Assembly (NCBI RefSeq): GCF_000298315.2
Contig: NZ_AEYE02000038.1
Coordinates: 1-64,000, forward strand
Direction of reading: 5' to 3'
Origin: Rhizobium grahamii CCGE 502
Lineage (GTDB): Bacteria > Pseudomonadota > Alphaproteobacteria > Rhizobiales > Rhizobiaceae
Length of the DNA stretch: 64,000 nt
Shown here: piece by piece, positions 37,531-47,778 of the stretch
Layout: every line of letters begins with the position of its first letter
Numbering within the stretch: position 1 is the stretch's first letter
The notes under the pieces: generated by a model
The model's database searches: none
What the model saw: only the letters and a program-made list of their open reading frames with translations
Told to the model about the DNA's origin: nothing
Program-made: the position numbers and the translations under genes

Positions 37531-37983
37531 ATGGGCCTTGGACGTGAACAGGAGGTCGAAATCCGCAAGCCTCCACAATTTATACCGGGCGAGCGGGTGC
37601 GGGCCACACTCCACGTCAAGAATGACGGGAGCTATGGTGGCAAAAATATCGGCGAAAATCTGGTGCGGAAGGGCGACGAAGGCTATGTGCGCGACATCGG
37701 CACCTTTCTGCAGCAGTTTTACATCTATGCCGTCGAATGGGTCGGTCGCGGCACTGTCGTCGGCATGCGCGCGCGCGAACTAATAAGCCTCGACAAACCC
37801 GCGGCTTCGGGTGCTACTGAAACCGCCGTGCCCCCCCCAAGGAAAGAATTCCGACATGAAGGTAATGATCCGCAGAACGAGCGCCGGCCTGTCGGCTTAC
37901 GTTCCCAAGAAGGATCTCGAAGAGCCGACCCTGAGACTGATGACTTGTGGGGCGGAGAAGCATCCATGCAGCTGGATAGATGA
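37531..37983 (+). CDS. nifZ: NifZ, with C-terminal frame altered by a C8 run
   Basis: A strong AAAGGAGGA site precedes ATG 37531. Residues 1-90 match NifZ (PGERVRATLHVKNDGSYGG; GDEGYVRDIGTFLQQFYIY), which aids MoFe P-cluster maturation. The family ends soon after this. Here eight C residues (37831-37838) carry the frame into nifT sequence, giving 150 residues. With seven C the frame would end at a TGA overlapping the nifT ATG (ATGA), the expected arrangement. The NifZ core is intact either way. Confidence 0.85.
   Translation: MGLGREQEVEIRKPPQFIPGERVRATLHVKNDGSYGGKNIGENLVRKGDEGYVRDIGTFLQQFYIYAVEWVGRGTVVGMRARELISLDKPAASGATETAVPPPRKEFRHEGNDPQNERRPVGLRSQEGSRRADPETDDLWGGEASMQLDR
37856..37983 (+). 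pseudogene. nifT: nifT/fixU remnant
   Basis: The start MKVMIRRTSAGLSAYVPKKD followed by LEEP is classic NifT/FixU. After this the LWGG motif appears only in another frame, and the C-terminal half of the family is not found. An open frame continues to 38221 but has no family features. NifT is not essential for fixation in most species. Confidence 0.75.
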
Positions 37984-38244
37984 AAACATGCATTTCAAGG
38001 GCCTTCACCTGAACCTGCAGTTTCTGCATCAGCAGAAGACAACCCACGCGCTGCTCGAACTAGGATCGGCCCCGACGGTTATCGACCCGCGGATCCTCCG
38101 ATCCGACCAGAGCGGCACGTCCCGACCTCAATCCCGACCATCCGTCCTGGCCAACCGCCTGCAACGATGTCCGTGCTGTACAAGGCCCATGGACAGCCCG
38201 CGGCAAATCCGCAATTTATGACGCAGTAAGGCTAGACAACCCCA

Positions 38245-40014
38245 TCAGTCTGAATTCCCGGGTCGCTTCTCAACAGAAATCAACAAGTCATCCTGGCTGG
38301 CGAGCCGCTTCTCGTAGAAAATCACGGCATACCCATGCAACATCCCCTCACCGCGGCGGCTATAGCCAGACGTCTCATACATCATTTGAGCACCGACTTG
38401 GATGGTTGTTGTTTCGAGCATTATGCACTTGAAACCTAGGGCAGCGGCGCGCAGCTCCAATTCACTAAGTATTCTTCTTCCAAGCCCTCGTCGTTGAAAG
38501 GCGGGATCGACCCGCATCCGCTTCAGCTCTGCAACATTATCCTCGGCAGGTTTCAGTCCACCCATAGCGACGAGTTGGCCTCCAATATGCGCAACTACAA
38601 AATCTCCGCCTGATGCTAGATATACGTCACCTACATTGCGTAAATCATCCTCCCATGCCCCTTCCGGCACATGTACACCAACAGCGTCGGATGCGCTTCG
38701 ATGCAACCGCCATACATCTTCAGCATCTCCTACCTCGAATCGGCGAAAGACCACCTCGGCTTGAGATATTGACCATTTTCGCCTGATGTCGGAGATATGC
38801 TTGATCGAGGAAAATGCCACCTCTAGCTTTGGTGCGCTCCCTAACAGCCGCTGCGACAACACATCCTCAATCCTTTCCGACATATCAACTCCAACAATTG
38901 GGAGACCCGGCCCTACCGTATATTTCAGGGCCGCACGACGATGCATCCGGGTAAACCGATCCAGCGCACAAACACAGGACGCGTGCAGCTCTCGGATTTC
39001 GCTGCTCTGGCGCTCCACGATGGACGAGACCGTTGCGAGCTTAGGGAAAGGCGTTTTCCCTTCAAGCCAGCTTGGCTGGGTTCTCGCGCGTACCTTGTCT
39101 GGTGATAACCAGCGAAATACGTCGTCAATGCATTTTTGAGGATAATATTCCCACAACCGATATACATCCTTGTAGAATTGCGGCTTCTGGCGCAACAGCT
39201 CTTCGCCGATCAGTAGAACCGAGACCGCCACGACGCGGGCAGAGAAACGACCGCTTGGGCCAAGCCTATCCTTGTAAGGGTTCTTTCCGTAGAACATGCG
39301 AAATTGGCCGAAAAGATCGTGCGACATATGTTCATAAAAACGTTCCAAAACATCAATGGCTGACTCCAGAGACTTCATGCACAGCGATAGACACTTGCGT
39401 GCATCTGCCGCGACCGTGTCTCGCAACTCAAGCAGAGCTTCTATTGCCGACTGTAAGTCACCCTCAATAAGTTGATGGCCGAGGCAAAAATCGCGCTCCT
39501 CGACCCCAGCTGAACCGAGGCAATATACGCGAGGATCGCTTTCCACTGGGTTGGTGAGGATCATGTCTTCATAGGAGAGGACATCAATGCTAGGCTGCCG
39601 CTGACGACTTAATTGTGCAATACGCATCAACGGTTCTCCTACCGTCAACTCCGCATCGACGGGATTGAGGCCGGCAAACGCGGACAACTGATAAGCACAA
39701 TTGACGAGATACTGAATGTCTGTCTTAGCCACTGCGAAGTCGGACTGGGGCAGATTTATTAGCTGCGCCTCACAGTCTGTTCCCCGTATCATCGCGTTGA
39801 TGCGCTGCCCAAGCGCCCTAACCGCTTCATCTGGCCGTTCATTCCCTTTGATCTGCGCAATATGGTGCGGGAGTTGCTCGGCGACGAAATCGCTGACAAT
39901 CCCAAGCGGGCGTTTTGCCTGGCTGCGGTCGATGCTGTCGACCAGGTGAGAAAATATCCCCCGCGCCTGATGGGCGGGTCGATCTGGGATGGAAATGGAC
40001 GAGGTAAAGGTCAT
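38245..40014 (-). CDS. two-domain protein: PrnB/IDO-like N-terminal part plus GNAT acetyltransferase
   Basis: This is a 589-residue protein. The C-terminal 150 residues are a clear GNAT acetyltransferase: VVFRRFEVGDAEDVWRLHR, ELKRMRVDPAFQRRGLGRRI (acetyl-CoA loop) and YETSGYSRRGEG. Residues 1-400 are helical and carry HMSHDLFGQFRMFYGKNPYK and LGPSGRFSARVVAVSVLLIG. This resembles heme-dependent enzymes of the PrnB/indoleamine dioxygenase superfamily (DUF1864), but this part is tentative. It has its own sigma54 promoter 130 nt upstream with sequences related to the nifH promoter. It is convergent with the nifB-nifZ group. It could oxidise and N-acetylate a tryptophan- or amine-derived compound in bacteroids; this is inference. 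Confidence 0.6.
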   Translation of the reverse strand: MTFTSSISIPDRPAHQARGIFSHLVDSIDRSQAKRPLGIVSDFVAEQLPHHIAQIKGNERPDEAVRALGQRINAMIRGTDCEAQLINLPQSDFAVAKTDIQYLVNCAYQLSAFAGLNPVDAELTVGEPLMRIAQLSRQRQPSIDVLSYEDMILTNPVESDPRVYCLGSAGVEERDFCLGHQLIEGDLQSAIEALLELRDTVAADARKCLSLCMKSLESAIDVLERFYEHMSHDLFGQFRMFYGKNPYKDRLGPSGRFSARVVAVSVLLIGEELLRQKPQFYKDVYRLWEYYPQKCIDDVFRWLSPDKVRARTQPSWLEGKTPFPKLATVSSIVERQSSEIRELHASCVCALDRFTRMHRRAALKYTVGPGLPIVGVDMSERIEDVLSQRLLGSAPKLEVAFSSIKHISDIRRKWSISQAEVVFRRFEVGDAEDVWRLHRSASDAVGVHVPEGAWEDDLRNVGDVYLASGGDFVVAHIGGQLVAMGGLKPAEDNVAELKRMRVDPAFQRRGLGRRILSELELRAAALGFKCIMLETTTIQVGAQMMYETSGYSRRGEGMLHGYAVIFYEKRLASQDDLLISVEKRPGNSD

Positions 40015-40144
40015 TGACTAGGTCCCCCGACTTCACCGAAACACAGCTTGCATTTTCGCACTTAAGCCGCACCGTCCCGCTGGCGAGTAACGTGCTCTTC
40101 CAAGAGGTCGGTCTGGCAAGCAACTTCGCCGGCTCTCGACGGGG

Positions 40145-40160
40145 AGCAAAGTTCATGCCA
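40145..40160 (-). promoter_or_regulatory. sigma54 (-24/-12) promoter of the PrnB-like/GNAT gene
   Basis: The minus strand reads TGGCATGAACTTTGCT, an essentially perfect -24/-12 promoter with GG-N10-GC. Upstream, a CAGTTACTTAG stretch (about 40190-40201) matches CAGCTACTTAG at the same relative place in the nifH promoter. No perfect TGT-N10-ACA site is visible. Confidence 0.85.
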
Positions 40161-40201
40161 ATTTGTATTTTGGCGCTGAGATTTCCTTTCAGTTACTTAG
40201 C

Positions 40202-40823
40202 GAAAACATTGAGGAGGCCAGGCCAAACAAGCCTCCTAAATTCGCCAAAACAGACATAAATTGTCGGACACCCGTCGAAGGCCGCTGAGCCTCATCGTCG
40301 GGGACGAGTTGATCGCCGAGCCATGCCGCGAGGTGGGCCGGGCCGAGATGACGCAGATCGTCGTTGAAGTTACCGAGCTGCGGCCGCAACACCAAAGCGA
40401 GGATCCCGGACTCGCCTGCGCGCTGGCTGAGACGTACGATGCCGCGCCGGCCGGCAGAGTAGGCATCGGTTGCGATGTAGAGGCGACGGTAGCCAAGCGA
40501 AAGTTCGGGCCGGCGAGGTGATTGGCCGAGGTGGCGGCGGCCACCGGCAGCGCCGGCATTACCACCTTAAGCGACCGGGCACCACCATCAGCCCCCGGAG
40601 CCCTTCGCCGGGACGACGATTGGGCAAGGCACAAGTCCGGAAGCAGCACTAAGGTGACTGCGTGTCCCTAGATTTGGCCAAGCCGGTCCTAGCAGACCCC
40701 ATAGCGGTGATAGTAGCGCCAGTCGAGCGATAACGCACAGGCATTCCAGTTTTGACATCTTCTTGACAAAAATTCCCCCTTCTTCCCTCCTAAAGGCGTT
40801 TCAGCACTGCTCCATTACACGGA
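40202..40823. other. intergenic region with unassigned minus-strand frame
   Basis: A minus-strand frame from about 40570 to 40189 contains RRPELSLGYRRLYIATDAYS and LGNFNDDLRHLGPAHLAAWL. This is protein-like, but I do not recognise it and it has no convincing start codon. It is probably the 3' end of a lost gene. The remaining part (40620-40823) shows nothing. Confidence 0.35.
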
Positions 40824-41513
40824 TCAAAGGCATCCGAGGGCCGGCGTAATGGAGGCACGAGTTCGCGGCAAAGCCTGATGACAGAGCGAACGGAGAGCGC
40901 CCGGCTTGATGATGTCGACTGTCCTCACATGGCGCAGGGCAATCACCTTCCGCTCCTTCAACTCGGTCATGGCACGCGATACGCTCTCGGTTGTCAGGGC
41001 GAGATAGTCCGCAATGTCCTGTCGCGACATCGGCAATCTTACCTGACGAACACCACCCATACGGTTGGAGAGATCCATCAAGAATGCCGCGACGCGTTCA
41101 ACCGCACACTGCCGCCCGATAACCAACAGATGTTCCTGAGCGCGCTTCATGCCGCCCAGTGCAAGTGCAAGAAGGTCCGGCGAATGCTCCTGGATAGGAT
41201 GCCGCGCAAACACGATTACTTTAGTATCGGCGATAGCCTCGGCAAAAAAGCGATGCTTTGAGGCCGCTTCAAAGCCGAATGTCTCCCCTGCGAGATGGAA
41301 GGAAACAACCTGCCGCCGTCCGTCCGAGATGAGGCCGTATACACGGACAGCTCCGGCACAAACCTGATAGCATTTATCCACGCTATCACCTTCGGCATAT
41401 ATCACTCGGCCGCGTTTATATGTCGCAACGAGGTGCGCCCCCGGAAATTGTGGCCGCGCAAAGTTCTCCGGCATTACGGTACTCTGCGCTGCGGGTTTGA
41501 AAGTGGCATACAT
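40824..41513 (-). CDS. fixK: FixK, CRP/FNR-type regulator
   Basis: This 229-residue regulator has a cyclic-nucleotide-fold N-terminal domain (GRVIYAEGDSVDKCYQVCAG) and a C-terminal HTH with the DNA-reading helix in LALTTESVSRAMTELKERKVI (E-x-x-S-R as in FNR). It lacks the FNR N-terminal Cys cluster, as FixK does. It activates genes with TTGA-N6-TCAA boxes, several of which lie in this window. A FixJ-type site precedes it. Confidence 0.92.
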   Translation of the reverse strand: MYATFKPAAQSTVMPENFARPQFPGAHLVATYKRGRVIYAEGDSVDKCYQVCAGAVRVYGLISDGRRQVVSFHLAGETFGFEAASKHRFFAEAIADTKVIVFARHPIQEHSPDLLALALGGMKRAQEHLLVIGRQCAVERVAAFLMDLSNRMGGVRQVRLPMSRQDIADYLALTTESVSRAMTELKERKVIALRHVRTVDIIKPGALRSLCHQALPRTRASITPALGCL

Positions 41514-41577
41514 CTCGTATTCCCCATGGCCAAGGAAGATTGGCAGTTCTTGCCACGGTGAAAAATTCGGTTAACTC

Positions 41578-41597
41578 ACTAAGGGAAATTACTTAGA
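41578..41597 (-). promoter_or_regulatory. FixJ-type binding site upstream of fixK
   Basis: On the minus strand the sequence TCTAAGTAATTTCCCTTA resembles the FixJ-P site of Sinorhizobium fixK and nifA promoters (-TA-GTA-TTTCCCTTA). It lies 65-84 nt upstream of the fixK start. Confidence 0.65.
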
Positions 41598-41662
41598 CGA
41601 GATCCCGTGCGGTTTGCACCAGCGAGTCCCCAGGCCTGCGGCACGACGGGGATTGCGCGAGA

Positions 41663-42307
41663 TCAACACCGCGAAGGGCCGAAGCCGGCCACGAGAGCCA
41701 TGCGCACGAGATGTGGGAGGTTTTTTGCTTTCATTTTTGACATCGCGCTGGCGCGATGCACCTCCACCGTGCGGGCACTGATATCGAGATCATGGGCGAT
41801 TGATTTGTTCGGAAAACCGGCCACCACGGCGCAGAGCACCTGGCGCTCTCTCTCGCTCAGGGTTTGGAGGCGCGTTTGAATGTCCGTGATCCCGTCGGCC
41901 TTGGCCCCTGGAACGATTAGATGTTCTGACGCTCGTTCGATTGCCTCTATGATCACGTTGTCCTCGAAAGGCTTTTCGATGAAGTCGACTGCGCCTGCTT
42001 TCATGGCCGCGACTGCCATCGCTACATCGCCATGTCCGGTAATCACGATAGAAGGGATGGGGATCTTTTTCACACCGAGTTGCCTGATGAGATCGAGACC
42101 CGAGATCTCCGGCATCCTGAGGTCAGTCACCAGAATTCCATTATGGATGCTCGGGGCGAAGGAAAGAAACGAGGCGGGCGATTGATGCAACTTCACGGCA
42201 TAGCCGTTGATGGCCAGCATGAAGGCAAACGATTTCCGCACCGGCTCTTCGTCATCGACGATATGAACTGTGTAGTCAGTTATCTCCACCCGTTCGTCCT
42301 TCCCCAT
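41663..42307 (-). CDS. fixJ: FixJ, response regulator of the oxygen-sensing system
   Basis: This 214-residue protein has a receiver domain ([13 protein letters not shown], phospho-Asp in [13 protein letters not shown], Lys in FIEKPFED) and a LuxR-type HTH ([22 protein letters not shown]). I give ATG 42307, overlapping fixL by 32 nt; a GTG at 42289 would give 208 residues, closer to known FixJ. Phosphorylated FixJ activates fixK. Confidence 0.93.
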   Translation of the reverse strand: MGKDERVEITDYTVHIVDDEEPVRKSFAFMLAINGYAVKLHQSPASFLSFAPSIHNGILVTDLRMPEISGLDLIRQLGVKKIPIPSIVITGHGDVAMAVAAMKAGAVDFIEKPFEDNVIIEAIERASEHLIVPGAKADGITDIQTRLQTLSERERQVLCAVVAGFPNKSIAHDLDISARTVEVHRASAMSKMKAKNLPHLVRMALVAGFGPSRC

Positions 42308-43793
42308 AGGCGGGCAGCGTGAACCGGAACGTAGCTCCGCCAGCCGCATTTTTCGAGACTGTCATTTCACCACCATGGGCTTCGACAATGCGTTTCGAGA
42401 TCGAAAGGCCGATGCCCATTCCACTTGCCTTGGTCGTGACGAACGGCTTGAAGAGCTCCGCGGCAATTTCATCCGGAATGCCTCCGCCGGTGTCTTCCAC
42501 AATGACGGCGACTTCGCCCGCATCGGTGGGCATCGTGCGGATCGTGAGCTCGCGATAATCGACATGGCGCATCGCCTCGATGGCGTTTCGCATCAGATTG
42601 ATGAGGACCTGTTGGATTTGAACACGATCGACCATTACCATTTCAGCACCGGGTAGGTATTCGAACACAGTTATGACGCCGTTCGCGCGGGAACCCACTA
42701 GTGCCAGAGCGCCCGCTTCCTCCACCAGTTTGCGAATGTCTTCGGGTGCCTTTTCCGTTTCGCCTTTCGTGACGAACTCCCTAAGACGTTTGATGATCTC
42801 TCCCGCCCGTAAAGACTGGCTCGCAATCTCTTCCAAGCCCCCTCGCAATCTCGTTGCCAGGGAGTTGTCCATATCGCGCAAAAGCCTCGTACACCCCTGA
42901 GCGTAATTTGCGATCGCAGACAAGGGTTGGTTCAGCTCGTGCGCGAGCGTCGATGCCATTTCGCCCATTTCGCTCAGGCGGGCCAATCTCGCCAATTCAG
43001 CCTGAATTTGTTCGAAACGAGCGGCCGATTCTTCTCGCTCCGTCATGTCTCTGATGAAGCCTGTGAAAAACAGTTCACCGCTCGATTTCATCTCACCCAC
43101 GGTTAGCTTCATGGGAAACGTCGATCCGTCCTTCCTGCGCCCGACGACACCGCGATCGATGCCGACGATGCGCTTCTCGCCGGTTCTAAGGTACCGTTGC
43201 ATATAGCCGTCGTGGTCGCCTCGATAAGGTTCAGGCATTAATACTCGCAGGTTCTCGCCGATGACTTCCTGTTCCTCATACCCGAACTGCCGGACGGCGG
43301 CGGCATTGAAGGAAACAATCGTGCCATCGGCCGCACTGACCACCGTCGCGTCGGGCAATGTGTCCAGGATCGATCTCAGATGCGCATCGCGGGCTGCCGC
43401 GAGAGTTTCTATCCTGACAACGGCGTGTCTCGTCGCCTGGAGTGACTCTCCCAGACAAGCAACCAGAAACACCGACGCGCCAAAGAAGGCCAATTCAACA
43501 CCAGTCGGATCGACCGCATTATGCAATCGCTGAACAAAGATAGCTGCGGCAAGCGACGCCACGGCGGTAAGCGCGACTGGCTTCAAACCGCCGACTGTTG
43601 CGACGATCACAATAGCAGGGATAAACGAAAACAGAATAAGCCTGTCGCCAACAAGCTCCGTAAGTGCCAATCTCAGTGCAAGAATAACCAATGGAGACGC
43701 GGTGATGATAATACAGGTCGCGACCGGCTTGTCTCGCCACTTGACGATCATCCTGCCGAATCGCATTCTCCCACCAACGCTTTGTGAATGCAT
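42276..43793 (-). CDS. fixL: FixL, heme-PAS oxygen-sensing histidine kinase
   Basis: This 505-residue membrane-bound sensor has four or so N-terminal membrane segments (residues about 20-110), a heme-binding PAS domain with the proximal His in [18 protein letters not shown], the H-box [15 protein letters not shown], and N/G boxes MRNAIEAM and [10 protein letters not shown]. Oxygen binding to the heme shuts off kinase activity. ATG 43793 gives the length known for Sinorhizobium FixL, but 43766 and 43808 are alternatives. Confidence 0.94.
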   Translation of the reverse strand: MHSQSVGGRMRFGRMIVKWRDKPVATCIIITASPLVILALRLALTELVGDRLILFSFIPAIVIVATVGGLKPVALTAVASLAAAIFVQRLHNAVDPTGVELAFFGASVFLVACLGESLQATRHAVVRIETLAAARDAHLRSILDTLPDATVVSAADGTIVSFNAAAVRQFGYEEQEVIGENLRVLMPEPYRGDHDGYMQRYLRTGEKRIVGIDRGVVGRRKDGSTFPMKLTVGEMKSSGELFFTGFIRDMTEREESAARFEQIQAELARLARLSEMGEMASTLAHELNQPLSAIANYAQGCTRLLRDMDNSLATRLRGGLEEIASQSLRAGEIIKRLREFVTKGETEKAPEDIRKLVEEAGALALVGSRANGVITVFEYLPGAEMVMVDRVQIQQVLINLMRNAIEAMRHVDYRELTIRTMPTDAGEVAVIVEDTGGGIPDEIAAELFKPFVTTKASGMGIGLSISKRIVEAHGGEMTVSKNAAGGATFRFTLPAYGEGRTGGDN

Positions 43794-43966
43794 TCCATGA
43801 TCCACCATAGGATTAGTAACCTGGCTACGCCACCTCTCGACTGGCAGAGCGCAATTGAGTCCCATGCTTTTCATAGACCATACAGCTGCCATCAGTCATT
43901 CCGCCATTTGCCTATATGTCCGCGCTCGACCGCGGAGCATAAATCACCGGAAGTCCGCAGCACTCC

Positions 43967-43980
43967 TTGTTTTCGATCAA
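43967..43980 (+). promoter_or_regulatory. FixK/FNR box upstream of hemN
   Basis: TTGTTTTCGATCAA matches TTGAT-N4-ATCAA with one mismatch, 70 nt upstream of the hemN ATG. Confidence 0.75.
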
Positions 43981-44050
43981 CGAACCAAGCGACGCGCGCA
44001 CCTAGAATGCGACACAATGCCCGAGCACCCTCCCGAAAGAAGGATTTCAA

Positions 44051-45402
44051 ATGCAATCGGCTCTTGTTGCAAAATATGGCGAGGAGCGATTGCCTCGCTA
44101 TACGAGCTACCCGACATCGCCGTGCTTCTCACCCGCTATTGACACCAGCACCTATGACGACTGGCTTACCGCCATTCCTCCGGAGAAGGCGGCTTCTCTT
44201 TACGTGCACATACCGTTTTGTCGGTCGATGTGCTGGTATTGCGGCTGTCATACGACCGTCGCCCGCGGCGACCAGCCGATCCTCAACTACCTGCAAATGC
44301 TGCGAGAGGAGATATGCCTTGTATCTGCCAGGACGAAGGCGCCACTCAATATCGATCATCTGCACTTCGGTGGAGGAACGCCAACAATCATGGGGCCGAA
44401 AAAAATGCTGGGCCTGATTGGGCTCCTGCAGGAGCATTTCGACTTCACCAGTACTAGCCAGATCGCATTGGAAATCGATCCAAGGACTCTGGAGCAGGAG
44501 ATGGCGGCGGTCCTCGGGGAAGCGGGGGTTCACCGTGCAAGCCTCGGGGTGCAGAGCTTCGATCCGGTGGTGCAGAAGGCGATCAACCGGACTCAGAGCG
44601 ATGAACAGACGATGCAGGCGGTGTCTCGCCTACGTCGGGCGGGCGTCGACAGCATCAATTTCGATCTCATCTACGGTCTGCCGCACCAGACGGTCGAATC
44701 CTGCATCGAGACGACTAAGGTCGCAATCGAGATGCGTCCTGACCGTCTCGCAGTCTTCGGCTATGCGCACGTACCTTCCTTCAAGAAGTGTCAGCGAATG
44801 ATCGACGAAGGAGCGCTCGCCGACGCGGAAAGCCGTGTTGCCCAGGCGGAGGCAATCGCGGAAAATCTTCTTGCAGCCGGCTATCGCCGCATTGGGCTCG
44901 ACCATTTCGCTTTGCCGGGAGACAGCCTAGCAGTGCACAGGCAAACGGCCAACTGCATCGCAACTTTCAGGGCTACACCACCGATGCCTGTGAAACGCTC
45001 ATCGGTTTCGGTGCATCGGCGATTGGCCGCATGGCAGACGGCTACGTCCAGAATGAGGCACTCCCCGGTCGCTACGCGCAGGCGATCGCATCCGGGCGTT
45101 TTGCGACAATGAAAGGTTATCGCTTGTCGGCCGAGGATCGGCTACGAGCAAACGTCATCGAGCGCCTGATGTGCGACTTCCAAGTCGACATCCCGGCCCT
45201 CGCGGCCGAACATGGCTTCGATTCTGGCGCATTTCTCGACGATAATGACAGGCTCACCATGCTAGAAAGCGATGGAATTCTTGAAAACGCGGGCGGTGTC
45301 ATACGTTTACGGGAAGAAGGGCGATTTCTGATCCGCGCCGTTGCTGCCGCTTTCGATTCTTATCTTCTGCAATCGGCGCGGAACTGCAGCAAGACGGCTT
45401 GA
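44051..45402 (+). pseudogene. hemN: hemN, oxygen-independent coproporphyrinogen III oxidase (frameshift)
   Basis: The N-terminal 300 residues include the radical SAM cysteines in PFCRSMCWYCGCHT and HLHFGGGTPT. After HFALPGDSLAVHR the correct continuation (LHRNFQGYTTDACETLIGFG to the C-terminal KTA) is in the next frame, so one base is missing or extra near 44945-44960. The rest of both parts is well conserved. It is either a recent inactivation or a sequencing error. HemN makes protoporphyrinogen precursor heme under low oxygen, needed for the FixNOP hemes. Confidence 0.85.
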
Positions 45403-45773
45403 CGTTGCTCTCCGCACTGCCGCAACCATGCCGGCTCTGGTTCGCAACCTGCCCAACTTATCAACGGGGTTGATCTCTTGTGTTGAGAACTATGAAATAA
45501 TTCACAAGACATCGCGAACTGTTACTTTAAGTGGAAGACCGGCATGAATGAGACAAGAGATCCCTTACCCAGCTCAAGACAAGGTAGGAGAGTCATCGGC
45601 ATCCGCTGTGCGCCTGCGCACAATCATCTGGAACAGGTCGATATCCTGTAACTTCGTTGCTTTGAGGAAAAGGTAGAACCAAAATTGGTACTCTAGCGCG
45701 CTTTCGCTGAACGCGGAATCGGAATTTGATGGCAGGTGCTGTGCCGTGATTCCCTGCCGGCGAGATAAATGTC
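45403..45773. other. intergenic, no gene seen
   Basis: I find no coding pattern, promoter motif or repeat that I can support. It lies between hemN and IS remnants. Confidence 0.4.
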
Positions 45774-46091
45774 ATGTGCATTAAGCGACGAACTTCGCAG
45801 CCGTGTTCTGGCGGCTCTGCAGACGGGATGTCTGTACGCACGGCGGCGGCGCGGTTTGGAATTGTGATTTTCGACGGCTATTGTTTGGATAGCCAATGCA
45901 TGACACCGTCAATTGACCGCAGACAAACAAGGCCGGCGTTCTGGCTCCAGCTGGATGCGAATGAGGCATTTCTAATCGGCCTGATCGATGACATCACGCT
46001 CAAGGAGATGGTTCTGCGCTTGCGCACCGATAAGTCTGTATCGATCGGCCGTAGTGCTCTTGATGTGTGGCTTCGCAAGCGGGGCTGTTAA
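45774..46091 (+). pseudogene. IS630-type transposase N-terminal fragment
   Basis: The frame reads GMSVRTAAARFGI (HTH of IS630 orfA) and then LIGLIDDITLKEMVLRLRTD and SVSIGRSALDVWLRKRG. It breaks off before the DDE domain and shows a frame change after ARFGI. Confidence 0.75.
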
Positions 46092-46329
46092 AAAATGTAT
46101 GGCCCACCCGTCTGCAAGAGGATTTTACAGCGTTCTGATCAGTCTGCGTCAAGGTAGACGGTCCCATGGCCAAGATGGACATCCGGTCGTTCAGAGCCCA
46201 ATAAGACCGTCGGCACCCCTGCATTTTTTTAATTGGGCTTTCCAACCGCCGCTCAACTGTCAGGCCAACTTCACGATCCTTTCTGCAAATTGGCCTGATT
46301 ATGCCGTCGCTAGCAGGTTAGGCGCGTTC

Positions 46330-46640
46330 AAAGCGTATCTGTTTAAAGCGGCGTACGTGCCAGCTTATTGGCCAACGCCACTACCACGGCATTAGGATGC
46401 ATACCTCTCTTGATCATTGCCTCCAGCCATCATCCCATGGGCGTTTCGCTCTTTGAAAGCGCTGCAATGCCGCAAAGTACGCAGATAGGTGTTGCCGCGC
46501 TTGGATATCCCAAGCAGCCGAGCTTTGCCGCCTGTGCTGTGTTGTCTCGGACCAACGAACCGCAGGAATGCGCAAACTACTTCGTAGCAGCCCGATATGA
46601 CCCGATTAAATGGACGTGCTCTAACCGCCCAGAACTTCAC
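46330..46640 (-). pseudogene. IS110/IS1111-type transposase C-terminal fragment
   Basis: The minus strand encodes GPRQHSTGGKARLLGISKRG followed by NTYLRTL, the signature end domain of IS110-family transposases (x-RQxSxGGKxRLxGIxKRG). It then continues as HPNAVVVALANKLAR in another frame. The upstream catalytic domain is lost. Confidence 0.75.
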
Positions 46641-46644
46641 CGGA

Positions 46645-47328
46645 TTAAAAACGGTAAGTGACGCCGGCGCCGATTAGCCATGGATCGAGCTTGGCCTTGC
46701 CGCTGACGCCGGCGCCGCCGACATTGGCATCGAAATCGGGTCTCAGAAAGATTTTCTTGGCGTCAAAGTTCAAGCCCCAATGGTCGTCGACCATATAATC
46801 GAAACCGGCCTGTAAGGCGACGCCAAAGGTGTTCTTTACATCAAGGCTGCGGGCACTCTTGCCGGACTGGTTGTAGAACAGCGTATAGTTGACGCCGGCG
46901 CCGACATAGGGCCGAAAAGTGCCGAAATCGGTGAAATGGTATTGTAAGGTGAGGGTTGGCGGCAGCAGCCATGTCTTGCCGACCTCGTCGAGCGCCGAAA
47001 TCGAGCCACCGCCATAAACCTTGGCGTAAGTTGTGGCGAGGATCAGTTCCGCAGCGATATTATCGCTGAAGAAATACGAGATGTCGAATTCCGGTATGAC
47101 CGTATTCGAAAAGGAAAGGTCCGAACCCGGCAATCCGTCGACGCGGCCAGAGTCGTTGGTGATCACGTCAAGTGCCCGCAAGCGTATCTGCCACGGACTC
47201 GGCTCTGCCCCTGCAGCAGCGGCAGGGGCCGCACCTTGAGCGGTCGCCATATCCGCCGCTTCCGCGGTACAGGCGGCAACCAAAGCTGTGACGGTCATGA
47301 TGGCGCGGACGATGTTGCTGGATATCAT
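46645..47328 (-). CDS. OmpW-family outer membrane protein
   Basis: This 227-residue protein has a signal peptide (residues 1-24, ending ...TAEAAD) and an 8-stranded OmpW barrel: SPWQIRLRALDVI, FFSDNIAAELI, GTFRPYVGAGVNYTLFYN and a final DPWLIGAGVTYRF with the terminal Phe. I start at MISSNIVRAIM after AAGGAGAGGA. OmpW genes are often FNR-controlled; a FixK-like box is 67 nt upstream. It may form a channel used in low-oxygen bacteroids. Confidence 0.88.
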   Translation of the reverse strand: MISSNIVRAIMTVTALVAACTAEAADMATAQGAAPAAAAGAEPSPWQIRLRALDVITNDSGRVDGLPGSDLSFSNTVIPEFDISYFFSDNIAAELILATTYAKVYGGGSISALDEVGKTWLLPPTLTLQYHFTDFGTFRPYVGAGVNYTLFYNQSGKSARSLDVKNTFGVALQAGFDYMVDDHWGLNFDAKKIFLRPDFDANVGGAGVSGKAKLDPWLIGAGVTYRF

Positions 47329-47394
47329 TTTCCTCTCCTTTGATCCGAATCTCGTAACGGTCGAGAGAGATAGCACCGTTTGGCGCGTGGTGAT

Positions 47395-47408
47395 TTGAGC
47401 TGGATCAC
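47395..47408 (-). promoter_or_regulatory. FixK-like box upstream of ompW
   Basis: TTGAGCTGGATCAC has two mismatches to TTGAT-N4-ATCAA, located 67 nt upstream of the ompW ATG. Confidence 0.5.
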
Positions 47409-47778
47409 ATATGAAAACTAGAGTCTTAGCGAAGCCTCTGATATTTCTCATTTGCTCGCTAATCGACGATCATTTCCGATATCAGCGTTACGCGCATTTC
47501 CACTTCCGGCGCACAGATGCTGACCTGATGGCAAATCACCGTATGTCGAGATTCCGTCCTGTCCACGCCTCTGCGAAATATAGGCAATTGAAAATTATGC
47601 ACGAAAAGGCCCGCGCTGATATTCGCACTTTCAACCACCGCGGTTGCTAGCCTGAGTGACATACGCTTCAGGTCGGCCAAGCATAAAATATGAGGGACTC
47701 TAAAATCGAACAGCACCAGCTGCGGCAGCGACGAATCTCATGCTACCGCCAGCAAGGCTAGGCGCTTCTGCTTGCAGG
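47409..47778. other. intergenic, no gene supported
   Basis: A short minus-strand frame (47459-47716) exists but shows no known motif or ribosome site. I see no promoter motif with confidence. Confidence 0.35.

Noticed and set aside
47459-47716. Small minus-strand gene between fixS and ompW
   Set aside because: No ribosome site, motif or family resemblance; likely chance frame.
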